A stretch of DNA of 64,000 bases from Conus ventricosus (taxonomy: Eukaryota; Mollusca; Gastropoda; Neogastropoda; Conidae), in NCBI GenBank assembly GCA_018398815.1, contig CM031611.1, forward strand, positions 43,402,921 to 43,466,920, read 5' to 3'. Both the position numbers and the translations under genes were made by a program. The notes beneath the pieces were generated by a model. That model did no database searches. It saw only the letters and a list, made by a program, of their open reading frames with translations, and had not been told where the DNA came from. The stretch's first letter is position 1. Every line of letters starts with the position of its first letter. This document shows positions 35,096 through 48,300 of this stretch, piece after piece.

Positions 35096-37800
35096 AAAAT
35101 GTGAGCTCACACACATTCGTTGTAATAACGCAAGTCAATGAGTTCAAACATGTTGCCATGGTTTGCGATTCCGTGGAGCGCTGTAAGATCATTATTTCCA
35201 CTGTAAAGCTGAACCGCATCATATTTGCCAAACCACTATAGCACACGGACGGGACGGGGGCGGTGGGGAGAGGGGGGCTACGGTCTCAGCGAGCTATACT
35301 GTGGTACAGTTACGGAAGCTGGTGGGAAAATACAGCTAATCTGAATAAATTGCGCCAACCAGGAGGGGGGGGTGGGGGGGGGGGGCACAGAACGAGAGAG
35401 AGAAGGGGGGTATACTTAATTAACTCCAAAGTGTATAATTACGATAAGGCAACATCAGCTGTTTATTTTTATTTTTTTTAATGTAACCCTTAAGAACCAA
35501 GTACACGATACTGTGGGGCAGAATCTGATTCACGTACAGCTTGAAACACAACCAGCTGAGCCGTCAAGTCTGTCCCTTGGATGGTAACCCTAAGCCTATG
35601 TCTCCCATGTTATGGCCGAATCTCCCCCATATGGGCTGGATCGTCTACACTCAGGTGTACAGGTGTACGCCACTGTGAAATTTTTCCCCCCATCATGGTG
35701 ATCTCTTACATTAACCCGACACGAGACATTTCATACCCACTGCAGAACATTTCATTCAAAACAGGGGGTGGGCGAATCATAGAAAACATCTTTTATGCAA
35801 TTCTGTTTCTATGCGACAACACAAAGTAGGTCAAAAGCCCCCCCCCCCCCCCTTCCCCCCACCTCCTTGTCCCTCAAAAGTCCCAAATTAGCATACCCTT
35901 ACGAGCCTCCTATTTCTGGTTTCCAGTTCTGCTCGGGTGCTTTTATGCAAGGCAAGCTTGTTTAGTGGCGCACAAATTCTCCAGTTCAGCTACATGTGTG
36001 TACGTGTGGGTCTGCGCTACACAGCTCAGCATTCAGACGAAAAACAGGATATAATAATAATCGTTACGGGTCACGGGAACATGTATCGGTTCATCTTTCA
36101 TCATATCAAATAGGAAAGAAGGGGAAGTGGGGGTGATGACGACGTTCCAGAACGCACACACACACACGGTTTTCGTCACAAACCACGACAGTCAAAACCA
36201 GAAAAGCGGACAGGAGGGCACGCATAAGATCGTCAGACTGCAGTTGAGTTGACGAGGGTGTGAGAGAAGGGGGCAGAGAAGAGGCGATGAACCTAAAGTC
36301 TGTCTCCCTGGTGTAAGAAATCGATATTATCCGTGTGTATGAACGAGGGGGCAAGTCAGCATTCCTCTCGGCAGACGGCACCGGCTCAGCCAGTGACACT
36401 TCTTCAGTAGGCAACTAACCGACACATCGGTCGCAGAGAGAGAGAAAGAGAGAGAGAGAGAGAGGGGGGGGGGGTGCACAGCGATTACAGTAAGCTCTGA
36501 ATGTTATATCATGGCCAGCCCGCCGCCAGCAACCACTCGGCTTCTGACACGTGTCGAACGAAACAAGGGATGGAACCCACCTTGTTTATTTGCATCCCCC
36601 CCCCCCCCCCTCCCGTAAAGCACGAGCGACAGTGACGTCTGGGTCCTACCAGACTGTGCAATCTTGGTTTTCAGTTCAACACACACACACACAATGACGC
36701 TTCCAACGACTGATCGTCCATGAAACCCATCACGTAATAATCACATTAATTAATTCAAGGAAACCGTCGAACCGATGAAAACGATCAAAATGTCTCCATG
36801 CTCACATTTGATACTCACGTGGTGTGTGCCTACATGCAATACAGAATGAAATTCTGGGAGGGACGCAGGGCGCGGAGTGTGGGATGGGTGCGTGCGAGGG
36901 AGGGTATCAATGCTGCTGATATTTATGAATCTAATTAAACATGCGAGCAATTTTTCAATAGCTTAAACCATACACCCTTTCCTCCCACTTCACCCCTGCA
37001 ATAAAACACAACCAAATAATAGATCTCAAGTAAATTAATGAATATTTCCACCCCTTCTCTGTGCACATTCATGCAAAGCTTTTTGGGTTTATCATAACAT
37101 TAAAATCACATGAAAGTGAAACATTTTTTCTTTCTGCATCATTTCAGCCATTCTGGTCAACAAGTTTGATGAAATTTTCATTTTTTAAGTGAAAATCAAA
37201 TGAATGGGTTAATGCAAATGTGGGAGAGCTATTACTTCCCTTCAATGTAGCAAGAATGACTGCCAGTTTCCGTTAAGTTCAGTTTACAATGATTGTGGGC
37301 AACAACAACAACAAAAAAAAAAGGGGGGGGGGGGGGGGGGAGGCATGGAGGTCATTGTCTTCTTCCTTTGCACTCATACTAAAAACAAGTTATCTTATTT
37401 AGATGCGATTTTATACCTGATTTAATATCCACAACAAAAGTTACCTTCATATATTGGGAACTAGGCACTGAGACTGTTAATAATCACTGGGGGATGAAAT
37501 GACTGCATATAACCTTGAAAAATATTTCTGCCTTTTTGTTCCTGTGTGCAAATGAAACAGATTTTGAGAGAATCACTTCAAGATATGTTCTTTCAATGCC
37601 TTCATGAACTATACTGACTCTCCCATGGCAACATCTGGAAAATTCTCAAATTCTATTTCAACTGACAATGGAAATACAAACATTAGAGAATCCTCGTTAT
37701 TACAAAGGATCCTCAACTGAAGCAATCAAGGAATGTTGATATGTTGCCACTCACACAATGTTTTCTCTTATGAGATCAATCCTTAAAAAAAAAAAAATCA
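35096..37800. other. No gene recognised; scattered simple repeats
   Basis: Contains G or C runs near 35365, 35840, 36470, 36597 and 37320 and a (GA)n block near 36435. No coding or element signature seen. Confidence 0.5.
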
Positions 37801-38125
37801 AAAGAATCACTGGCCATTGGATGTCCAGACTGAAGTTTTTGAAAGAAGTATTCACCCAGTGCTACTGCATGGCTAGAAATTCTGAGGGGTGGGGGGGGGG
37901 GGGGGGGGGGGAGTTTGAATAAATTTACATGGCAGCAAGCTACAGTTATATTATTTGAAAAAGATGCTGGTAGTCAAAACAATCACTTGCTATTGAATGT
38001 TCAGACTGAAGTTTTTGAAGAGTTCACCCAATGCTGCTGTATGGCTAGGAAACCAGGGGGGGTGGGGAGGGGGGATAAATTTACAATAAAGCTACAGACA
38101 GTTATACCATTTGATAAGGATGCTG
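37801..38125. repeat. ~180-bp tandem duplication containing a poly-G run
   Basis: TTCAGACTGAAGTTTTTGAA, CACCCAGTGCTRCTG and ATGGCTAG recur, each copy followed by a G-rich run and AATAAATTTACA. Two copies, about 85-90% alike by eye. Confidence 0.85.
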
Positions 38126-39885
38126 GCGCAAAAACACCGTATCCATCCTGCATGGTCCTTGACCTTGGGTTATTTTCCCACTGATGTTGAAACAAAAACC
38201 AGGATGTAGTGCTTTTGCTGTGCCCTCTTTTCTCGAATCAGTCAGTTCTGAGAAGCTGTCAGTCCCACTGTACAGAATATGTAACTGTGCATTGGATTCT
38301 GGTCCCTTTAGACTGCCCTGGTTGCAGCCATTCTACTCCCTGCTAAATGATCTTGGGATTTCTGCCATCCATTTGGAAAAACACTCACATTTACCAAATT
38401 GGTTCAAACATATTGTTAAAAAAAACCTAAGTATATCCAGCACGGAGCAGTAACGCACATTATAGTGGTGCACACTATAATTTTCCCATACGTATGGACA
38501 ATTTGTCCTAGAGAAACATTTGGTAGTTTTGCCGCACTTGTTCTGATTGCCTGCGATTTAATTCAGACTTTTCAATCATACAAGAGAGACTGTGAATTCG
38601 GGGGGCGGGGGGGGGGGGGGGTAAATACTGCATGTGGTTTGGATGAAATAGGGGATGAGTATTTGTTCATTTGTTTCCGCTCATTAAAATGCAGGTTTTT
38701 GCAATAACACCATCCAAATACTTTTAAATGCTGTTGAATTCAATTCTTAAAAAAAAAAAAAACCTGTACAGTTAAGTCCAACTCTACTAAAGTCCCAAAG
38801 TTTGTTTGTGTATAACTGATCTATTTGAAAAAAAATATATATACAGTGTATCATACATAAATTGTTATGACGACCATACTGTAATGTCTGACATGATTCA
38901 CTGTCCCTTTACCTTGTAATTGGTTGTAGTTTATTTTGTCGATGAAATGTTCACACAATGGCTTGTTGTTACTACTACATATACCTCTTCATCTCTCCCT
39001 CCCCTGTACAAAAACTGTAACCTGTGTACTTTAAAGATATACAGCCATGTGCTCTTGATGATTTTCAGTAATCTGATTTCATTCTGTATTAAATTTGAAG
39101 GCTACAATAAGGTCTTCCCACAAACTTTCAGCAACAATGTACAACGCACACATAAAACAAGAGAAGACAAGAGAGATGAAGGTAGAACTGCAATTACTTT
39201 TTTTTCTAATAGCCCGCAACTTTTCCCCCCAGGTATTCAATGAACAAGGAAGTACTTTCAAGTTTGAAGACTGGTCTGAGGGTGAACCAACATTGGACCT
39301 GGGTCTGCCCCCCCCCCCCCCCCCCCCCCCCCCCACCCCCGCCAACACACACACACATACATAAAAGCAACGCACTAACGCTTGCTGCTATCTGTCACAA
39401 ATGAACAGAACAGCAACGTGCACTTGCATTCAATCTTGCAGCGCAGAGATCACTGTCATTTCAATGTTAAATATCCAGAAGACTGCTACCTTGACAAAAA
39501 ACATATTGAGCATAATTCCTGGTTTTCCAACTGCTGTCTAGATAAATGATTCCTTGGATAATCTTATAAAATCACCCGATTAACAGGATGTTCTGAAGCT
39601 CTTTCAAGCTCAATGTCTTTATGAGCAAACTTTTGACTCAGAAACCAGGCATGGTGTAAATCAACATTATTTGGCTGAATACCTAAGTGACCTTACAAAT
39701 GAAGGTTTTGAGTATCTTATTTTTAATGGGCTTGCTGGCTATGGCACCTTTTTTTTTTTTAAAGAGGAAGGGGAATACACCTTCACCTTACAATTGTATC
39801 TGACAATTTATTTGTATACTCATGTACATATGCGTGTGTGTGTGCCTGCATGTGCACATATTCACACATGTGCATTTGTAAACAG
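38126..39885. other. No gene recognised
   Basis: Contains poly-G near 38600-38622 and poly-C near 39308-39334; nothing else identified. Confidence 0.45.
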
Positions 39886-39887
39886 AA

Positions 39888-39951
<64 letters not shown>

Positions 39952-40034
39952 ACGCACGCACGCGAGTGGTGTGTGTGTACGTGTGTGTGTGAGAGAGAGA
40001 GAGAGAATAAAGAGAGAGAGTGTGTGTGTGTGTG

Positions 40035-40081
<47 letters not shown>

Positions 40082-40279
40082 GTGCATGCGTGCATACACA
40101 CATGCATGCACATGCATACATGTATATATTTTTCAACATGTGTACCAATTTCTAAGCAAGTGCCTGCATGTGAATTTATCAAATGTGCAGGTGTGAGTAC
40201 CTGATTTGCATACATGTGCATTTGGCTGAATGAATATATGTGTAGAACGCGCACTTATGTGTGTGAGAGTGTATATGTA

Positions 40280-40321
<42 letters not shown>

Positions 40322-40322
40322 A

Positions 40323-40353
<31 letters not shown>

Positions 40354-40400
40354 TGCGTGCATGTGTGCGTGCATGCATGTCTGTGTCTGCGTGTGTGACT
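39886..40400. repeat. Compound (GT)n/(GA)n/(GTGC)n microsatellite
   Basis: GT tracts interrupted by GA at 39990-40020 and a GTGC-type tract at 40320-40365. Long Cys-Val and Thr-His frames here are artefacts. Confidence 0.95.
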
Positions 40401-40916
40401 GCAAGAAAAACAACTCAATACACTTTTGACCAGCATGGCACCCACACAACTGAAAGCGAACAATCCATTTACAGACATTAGGTGACAATGCAAGATTAGA
40501 GCTGAAGTCACTTGTAGTTGATCAATCTGTCTATAAATTCTCTATGGTCTATGTTAAAGAGTGACTAGAATGTTAGCAATGTGAAGCCTATCAATCCATT
40601 TATCCATATTTGATGAGCAAGAGTGATGAGGACTTATGTACCCTTGATGCCTATCAATCCATCCATACAAATATTTAGTGAACAAGAATGATTAGAACTT
40701 AAAAGTAAAATGCAGCCTCCATGAGGTGTGAACATTCTGCCCTCCAACAAACATGGGGGGGGGGGGGGGGGGGGTTCTGTTTTTTTTTTCTACCTGCCTT
40801 AATTATAATATTTGGAAAAAAAAAGAAGACAATTTTAACAGGAGAGATGTAAAGTATGGGCAGGCATGCAAGTATGTTTGTATGACCAGGTCTGTGTATA
40901 TGCGTGTCTGCCCGTT

Positions 40917-40999
40917 GGTGAGTTGATTTTAACGTGGTGACAGCCCTGATGTGGCCCTTTGCGGTCGGCTGGGCTATAAGCAACATTATCTTATCTTAT
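40917..40999 (+). mobile_element. Short ~85-bp retroposon with (CTTAT)n tail, copy A
   Basis: GGTGAGTTGATTTTAACGTG...GGCTATAAGCAACATTATCTTATCTTAT is the near-exact reverse complement of 44961-45046. Here it runs directly into a (GT)n tract (40998-41052). Confidence 0.85.
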
Positions 41000-41002
41000 G
41001 TG

Positions 41003-41054
<52 letters not shown>

Positions 41055-41340
41055 CAAACTTATCACAAATTAACATTTCTCTCAGCACAGACTCTCATCA
41101 ATGCACAACAGCTGCTGGTCACCAAGAAAAACCCATCTTCACACAGAAATGCAATCATTTCTAGGAGTATTTTACATGGGGGTGATTTTCGGGCAAGCAT
41201 CACATCAAAACACCTATCAGCCTGCCAGTAAGTACACACTATCTCCCATGTCTAGCTTAGGTAAGACTAAAAATTTTCACACTTGAAAACTCCCCAAGTA
41301 AGTTAAAAAGTGAGGTGATTGAAGGCAGACATCTAAACAA

Positions 41341-41672
41341 ATCTTAAGAAGTGTAAGTACTATATCCACAAAACATGAACCAACGAATCACAAGACAAAA
41401 AAACAACGCGTTTCGACCTCTTAGGTCTTCTTCAGGCAAAATGAACAACACTGGACAAAGAAAATGAAGAACAAGCAGTCACTTACCAACGCCCATCTTG
41501 CACCAAATTTGATGAGACAAGTGATCGCTCATTCTTCATTTGTGTTGTCGTGAGTGTTGTTTATCTTGCCTGAAGAAGACCTATGAGGTCGAAACGCGTT
41601 GCCCTTTGTCTTGTAGATTTGTTTGTTCATGTTTAGCAGATATAGTACTAACTACTCTTATTTGGGAAAATC
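41341..41672. mobile_element. ~330-bp foldback element with paired GTCGAAACGCG motifs
   Basis: The left and right halves are inverted copies, roughly 80-85% alike over most of their length, with a centre near 41500. The best-kept part is a 34-base module at 41404-41437 (minus) and 41568-41601 (plus), identical at 33 positions. It reads CTGAAGAAGACCT then a 3-base loop then AGGTCGAAACGCGTTG, so each copy holds its own 5-bp GACCT/AGGTC hairpin. No open frame. The conservation of the module against decayed flanks suggests an RNA-level role, but that is inference. Confidence 0.8.
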
Positions 41673-41720
41673 TTAAAAAGTTCAAGTACTAAACGTTTTA
41701 AGATTTTCCCAAATAAGAGT
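41654..41720. repeat. 25-bp perfect inverted repeat, 17-base loop
   Basis: ACTCTTATTTGGGAAAATCT at 41654 continues into TTAAAA and is perfectly inverted at 41696-41720. It overlaps the right edge of the foldback element. The loop word TTCAAGTACTAAA resembles the foldback's own left end. Confidence 0.9.
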
Positions 41721-42329
41721 AATAAGAGTTTTAATTAATATGCTGAACCCTTGCACTACCAGGGACAACATGGGCCTGCCAGCATTTGCTCAGCCTAATG
41801 TGTGCAGATGCTGCTAGTTGACTCGGTCTCTGTGGTCAGTCAGCCCTGTGGGCCACCTCCAACATGCGTGCGCATGTGCGCACACACACACACACACACA
41901 CACAGAGGAGGCGAGTTGTTTGAACAGGTCTTTCTGCGATCGAAGCATTTTTAAAGTGTTTTTAAACATTTTGTCTAATAACAATCTAAAGCCACTCTAA
42001 GAGCCTGTTCACAGCAGCAAAATAGATGACAATGACAGCAATTAGATTTCATTTGAACAAACCTATGTAAATACATGAGTCTAGATAACCTACACGTTAT
42101 ATACTGCTCAATTCTTTTGACGGGATTGTACCTGTCCTGGAAAAAGAATTTGGGCTTTGTTTATTCAGCTTTGTATTTTCCTATGCAGAGCATGGGTTAT
42201 CACATGTGAGAGTTTAAAGGTCACCATTGCTCTACGTTCTTTAGGTCCTGCTGCGTTCCAGACTACATCACTGTGTGTCTGTTTACATAACTGTGCAGAC
42301 CACAGGGTATATGCCAGTTTCCCAATATA

Positions 42330-45300
42330 AGCTCTCACGGCAGCAACACTGCTCCTGCCCTCAAATGAACACCTTTCTCACTATTACCCCCAATCAGCAA
42401 CACAGCTACGACATAAATCAACACATCTCTCTCAGTTGCTCTCTAACGCAACACGCAGCTGACCTCATGAACATCTCTTCTTGCAAACAGTATGCCTCCA
42501 GAACACCTCTCTCATCATTGTAAACAGCTACTGACCTCCAATGACACTCTTCATCATTGCAACACAGCTACTGACCCAATCAACACCTCTTCATACTGCA
42601 ACACAGGTACTTGACATCAAATGGACACCTCTCTATCATTGCAACACAGCTATGACTCTCAATAACCTCTCTCATCATTGCAAACAGCTACTGACCTCCA
42701 AAAACACCTCTTCATTTGCAACACAGCTACTGACCTCCAATGAACACTCTCTCATCATGCAACACAGCACTGACCTCCATGAACTCTTTCTCATCACTGC
42801 AACCAGCACTGACCTCCACTGACACTTTCTCTCATTGCAACACAGCACTGACCTCATGACACATTCTCATCATTGCAACACAGCTACTGACCTCCAATGA
42901 ACACCTCTCACCATTGTAACACAGCTACTGACCTCCATGAACACCTCTCTCATCATTGCAACACAGCTACTACCTCACTGACACCTCTTCATCACTGCAA
43001 CACAGCTACTGACTCTACTAAACTACTCTCTCATCATTGCAACACAGCTACTGACCTCCAATGAACACCTCTCTTATCATTGCAACACAGCTACTGACCT
43101 TCACTGAACACCTCTCTCATCATTGTAACACAGCTACTGACCTCCACTGAACACCTCTCTCATCACTGCAACACAGCTACTGACCTCCAATGAACACCTC
43201 TCTCATCATTGCTACACAGTACTGACTCCATGAACACCTCTCTCATCGTGCAACACAGCTACTGACCTCCATGAACACCTCTCATCATTGCAACACAGCT
43301 ACTGACCTCCAATGAACACCTCTCTCATCATTGCAACACAGCTACTGACCTCCAATGAACACCTCTCTCATCATTGCAACACAGCTACTGACCTCAAATG
43401 ACACCTTCTCATCATTGCAACACAGTTACTGACCTCCATGAACACCTCTCTCATCACTGCAACACAGCTACTGACCTCCAATGAACACCTCTCTCATCAC
43501 TGCAACACAGCCACTGACCTCCACTGAACACCTCTCTCATCATTGCAACACAGCTACTGACCTCCACTGAACACCTCTCTCATCATTGCAACACAGCTAC
43601 TGACCTCCACTGAACACCTCTCCACATTGTAACACAGCTACTGACCTCCACTGAACACCTCTCTCATCATTGCAACACAGCTACTGACCTCCACTGAACA
43701 CCTCTCTCATCACTGCAACACAGCTACTGACCTCACTGAACACCTCTCTCATCACTGCAACACAGCTACTGACCTCCAATGAACACCTCTCATCATTGCA
43801 ACACAGCTACTGACCTCCACTGAACACCTCTCTCATCATTGCTACACAGCTACTGACCTCCACTGAACACCTCTCTCATCACTGCAACACAGCTACTGAC
43901 CTCCACTGAACACCTCTCTATCACTGCAACACAGCTACTGACCTCCATGAACACCTCTCTCATCATTGCTACACAGCTACTGACCTCCAACTGAACACCT
44001 CTCTCATCATTGCAACACAGCTACTGACCTCAAATGGACACCTCTCTCATCATTGCAACACAGTTACTGACCTCCAATGAACACCTCTCTCATCACTGCA
44101 ACACAGCTACTGACCTCCAATGAACACCTCTCTCATCACTGCAACACAGCCACTGACCTCCACTGAACACCTCTCTCATCATTGCAACACAGCTACTGAC
44201 CTCCACTGAACACCTCTCTCATCATTGCAACACAGCTACTGACCTCCACTGAACACCTCTCACCATTGTAACACAGCTACTGACCTCCACTGAACACCTC
44301 TCTCATCATTGCAACACAGCTACTGACCTCCACTGAACACCTCTCTCATCACTGCAACACAGCTACTGACCTCCACTGAACACCTCTCTCATCACTGCAA
44401 CACAGCTACTGACCTCCAATGAACACCTCTCATCATTGCAACACAGCTACTGACCTCCACTGAACACCTCTCTCATCATTGCTACACAGCTACTGACCTC
44501 CACTGAACACCTCTCTCATCACTGCAACACAGCTACTGACCTCCACTGAACACCTCTCTCATCACTGCAACACAGCTACTGACCTCCACTGAACACCTCT
44601 CTCATCATTGCTACACAGCTACTGACCTCCACTGAACACCTCTCTCATCACTGCAACAAAGCTACTGACCTCCACTGAACACCTCTCTTATCATTGCAAC
44701 ACAGCTACTGACCTCTAATGAACACCTCTCTCATCATTGCAACACAGCTACTGACCTCTAATGAACACCTCTCTCATCACTGCAACACAGCTACTGACCT
44801 CTAATGAACACCTCTCTCATCACTGCAACACAGCTACTGACCTCCAATGAACACCTCTCTCAGAATAGGCACCCATCATTGCAACACAACTACTGACCTC
44901 CAATGAGCATCTCTCTCAGTGTAGGCTTCTATCATTGCAACACAGCTACTGACCTCCAATAAGATAAGATAAGATAATGTTGCTTATAGCCCAGCCGACC
45001 GCAGAGGGCCACATCAGGGCTGTCACCACGTTAAAATCAACTCACCCTGACCTCCAATGAACACCTCTCTCAGAATAGGCACCCATCATTGCAACACAAC
45101 TACTGACCTCCAATGAGCATCTCTCTCAGTGTAGGCTTCTATCATTGCAACACAGCTACTGACCTCTAATGAACACCTCTCTCAGAATAGGCACCCATCA
45201 TTGCAACACAACTACTGACCTCCAATGAGCATCTCTCTCAGTGTAGGCTTCTATCATTGCAACACAGCTACTGACCTCCAATGAACACCTCTCTCAGAAA
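42330..45300. repeat. Satellite array, 43-bp unit, roughly 65-70 copies
   Basis: The unit core is CAACACAGCTACTGACCTCC followed by AMTGAACACCTCTCTCATCA. The left ~900 bp carry many one-base gaps, while 43.9-44.85 kb is nearly clean. A ~0.64-kb block is duplicated (marker CACAGCCACTGACC at about 43.51 and 44.15 kb). From 44.86 kb a three-unit higher-order repeat appears. Edge copies past 45.3 kb are strongly diverged, as expected for unequal crossing-over. Confidence 0.97.
44961..45046 (-). mobile_element. Short ~86-bp retroposon, copy B, inserted in the satellite with a 12-bp target duplication
   Basis: It reads on the minus strand from GGTGAGTTGATTTTAACG to a (ATCTT)n tail. CTGACCTCCAAT flanks it at 44949-44960 and 45047-45058; satellite phase then resumes, so the duplication is real and not a satellite coincidence. 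Target duplication plus tail is the signature of target-primed reverse transcription. Probably the 3' end of a larger LINE or a very short SINE. Confidence 0.88.
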
Positions 45301-48300
45301 AGGCTTCCTTCACTGCATCAACGCTGCAGACTTCCAATTAACGCTTCCCTGAGAATATGCACCCATTATGGCAGCAGATACAGACCTCCAGTTAACGGCT
45401 CTCTCAGAATAGACTCCTGTCACTGAAACTCAGCAGGCGTGTTTCAAGCAGGTGCTCTCTTCAATGTCGGCTCTATCACTGCAACACAGTCGATGACTTC
45501 AAATTCACACCTCTCTCAGAATATCATGCCATTCTGTGTGATCTCAACCCTATCACCTGAGACACCAATTGTGGCGCCATGGGCCAGGGTAGCATTCACA
45601 AACTGACACACTCATCTTCCTGTGCTCCTTTGGCAACCATGTGCAATCACGACCAGTGTCAGTGCAGCTGCCGTCCAGAGTTTGACATTATGTACAAATG
45701 AAAATGTTGCACGGCTGAAATTAGGATCAACTATGAAGCCAAGAACAGCCTGTCACCTAATCTCATCTTCATAATCCTTCCCAACCATTGCAAAAATCAT
45801 CTTTCAAACTCTGCCAATCTGACTGCAGTTCAGACAAAAGCAACCACCCAAAGGCCATCTTCAGGGACAGAAAAAAATGGTCCTCTGCTTCAAACAGAAT
45901 GGTGCTACATCAAATCATCAGCAGAGCTCAGGCCGAAGTGCTTGTTTTCAACAAGACCTTGACACAGAAAGAGAAGGTCAGTGATGTGAGAACTGAAGAT
46001 GACGGTTTTCTTGAAAATGATGTAAATGAAGGGTTTGATAAAAGGGGACAGTTCTACTCTAAGTTTTTTTGTGTTTTTTTCCGCAAGAAGACCATTTTCA
46101 ACAGAAACTTGAAAATATACATTTTTCTGACTTACAAAACATATACAGTCATAGAGATAAAAGACTACTCTATCACTATGCAAGAATAAATTGAATGTCT
46201 GCTCTAAGTTTTCTGAGAAAATTATATTCAAAAGAGCCAAAACTGGATGTCCTGAGGAGATTTCAGTGTTATGACCACGGTGTTAACAGTGTACAGTGTC
46301 TGTGGAAATAAATTATAGACATACATCTTGCAGTGACCCCAGCTCTCCAAGATCATCCTACAGGGTACAGTGGGTGGTAGATGTACCCACGGCCATCTTA
46401 AGAAACAGTGTGTAAACATCACAAGGATGGTACTGATACAGGAAAGGAAACCTCATATTGTGAAGATTCTGAAATCCCATCTCATTGAGCGGTCAACAGA
46501 AACCTAAACATAGCCCTATATAGGGTGTGTAGCTACCAAGACTGTGGAGAAAAACTAATCACACCTCCATTATTACATTTTCGGTTGAAGGTGGTATTAC
46601 CATCCTATCAGCCCTTGGCTTGTACGGCACATGGTCTGGCTGAAGTCCACAAGGAGTGTGGAGGTCATAGGGGGCTGGACTCAAGTTCCACGACGGGAGG
46701 TTCACTCCTCAATCTGCAGTGTGCTCCAGTGCTCACACACCGCCACCATTTCCCAGGTCCTTCTCCACACCACCAGGCATGGATCCACATGCTCTGACAG
46801 GAGTCAGCTCAGGTAAAACATCCTTGCTGACCTAGTCCCCCCTGCACTGACCGGGGGTCAGGGACGAGATGTTGGGGTTCCCTTGGCACTCAAGGACCAG
46901 GCATTTCATTTTCTCTGGCTCTTTCTGCCTTGGAACCTCCATTCCTCTTTGATGGGCATTTCACTTTTTTATTTTGGATTTGTACCACTCCACTTACCAC
47001 ACTGAGAGTCACGAGGGTGACAACAACAGGGAGGGAAAAAGGAATACAGTGGTTTTTCTGTACTCGGCTTGAAGATCTCAACGTCACTGACAATCTGCTA
47101 TTCCTCTTGCTGGACTGCAACAGGATACAGGGTAAGACTACCTGCCTGGCAAAACAAATCAGCTGGAACCAGGATCAAGATCAACAACAGAAAGATGGAG
47201 CTCATGACGATCAACACCACAGCCAACACCTCTGTCACATTTGGTAGAGAGCCAGTCCAGAAGGTTGAGTCCTTTGGCCATATCTGGACAGAGTGACTGA
47301 CAGACACAGGTCGAATGGTCATAGCAAGAACAAGCAAGACACGAGCACTTTTCGTAAATACTATGCTGAAAAACATCCGAGTCTTTAACAAAGAAGTACA
47401 ACCGTAAAACTGCTCATCTTCAATTCAAAACATGAAATTAGTCTTGCTGTACAGCAGCAAGATGCAGAAAAGACCAAAAAGAAGCAACAAAAGATAGAGA
47501 CTTTCATTAAGACCTGTCTGAGGTCCAATTTACCATCTAGTGGCCATGCAATGTCACCAACAAAGGAGTTGTGGGAAAGACCAGGACAGTTGCCAGTCAC
47601 CACACAGATCCTGAGGAGGAAGCAGGGCTGAATAGGACACACCCTCAGCTTCCCAGCATTCAACACCAACCTGTCATGCCCTGACCTTGAACTTGCACAG
47701 GAGAAGGCAAGGGAAACAACCCAGAAACAGCTGGAGGAGAGACACTGGGGCAGAGCTGAAGAGGAAGGGACGCAACTGGACGGAGGCAGAAAGGACAGCC
47801 TGGAGTCCAGTACACTGGGGAAATGTTGATGATGGCACAAGTTTTCTTATGGGTCACCCCAAGGGCCTTGGACAGTACATAACCATACTGGGCCTTTTCA
47901 GGTCTGACACCACAAAGGGAAAAAGTCCTGTCCTGCTAAAAATCAACCATCAACACTAGCGTCTACACGTTGTTTACATTACTTAGAGCAACTGACAAAA
48001 GTTAACAGTGAACTACAGTGGACCCACTGGACATGAAATTCTGAGGGTCATCAAGTTCCTTTTCTAACTTCACAGAATCAGGGTCAGCAATCTTTGTTGT
48101 AAAATGGGGGTGGGCGTGGGATGTGGGAAAAAGTGGGTTTGGGAAGGTGATGATGTCATCTTACGGATTTTTGTAAACGTGCACAGGGGCAGGTTCATTC
48201 ATATGTTGTGGCCATTTCAACATCATCAGCAGTTGGTTTACAGACTGAAACAAACAAAAGTGAGGATACAGATGGATTCACTGCAACCACTGTTCTGTCT

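Noticed and set aside
41404..41601. Calling the paired motif an active hammerhead ribozyme
   Set aside because: The CUGANGA...GAAA core is suggestive, but an extra A separates it from stem II and stems I and III could not be drawn convincingly.
42330..45300. Regular repeats resembling a CRISPR array
   Set aside because: Units are contiguous with no unique spacers, the context is eukaryotic and no cas genes are present; it is a satellite.
47385..47840. 151-codon minus-strand open frame with Cys/Ser-rich, partly hydrophobic sequence
   Set aside because: No recognisable domain or splice signals; competing open frames on the other strand; no basis to call a gene.
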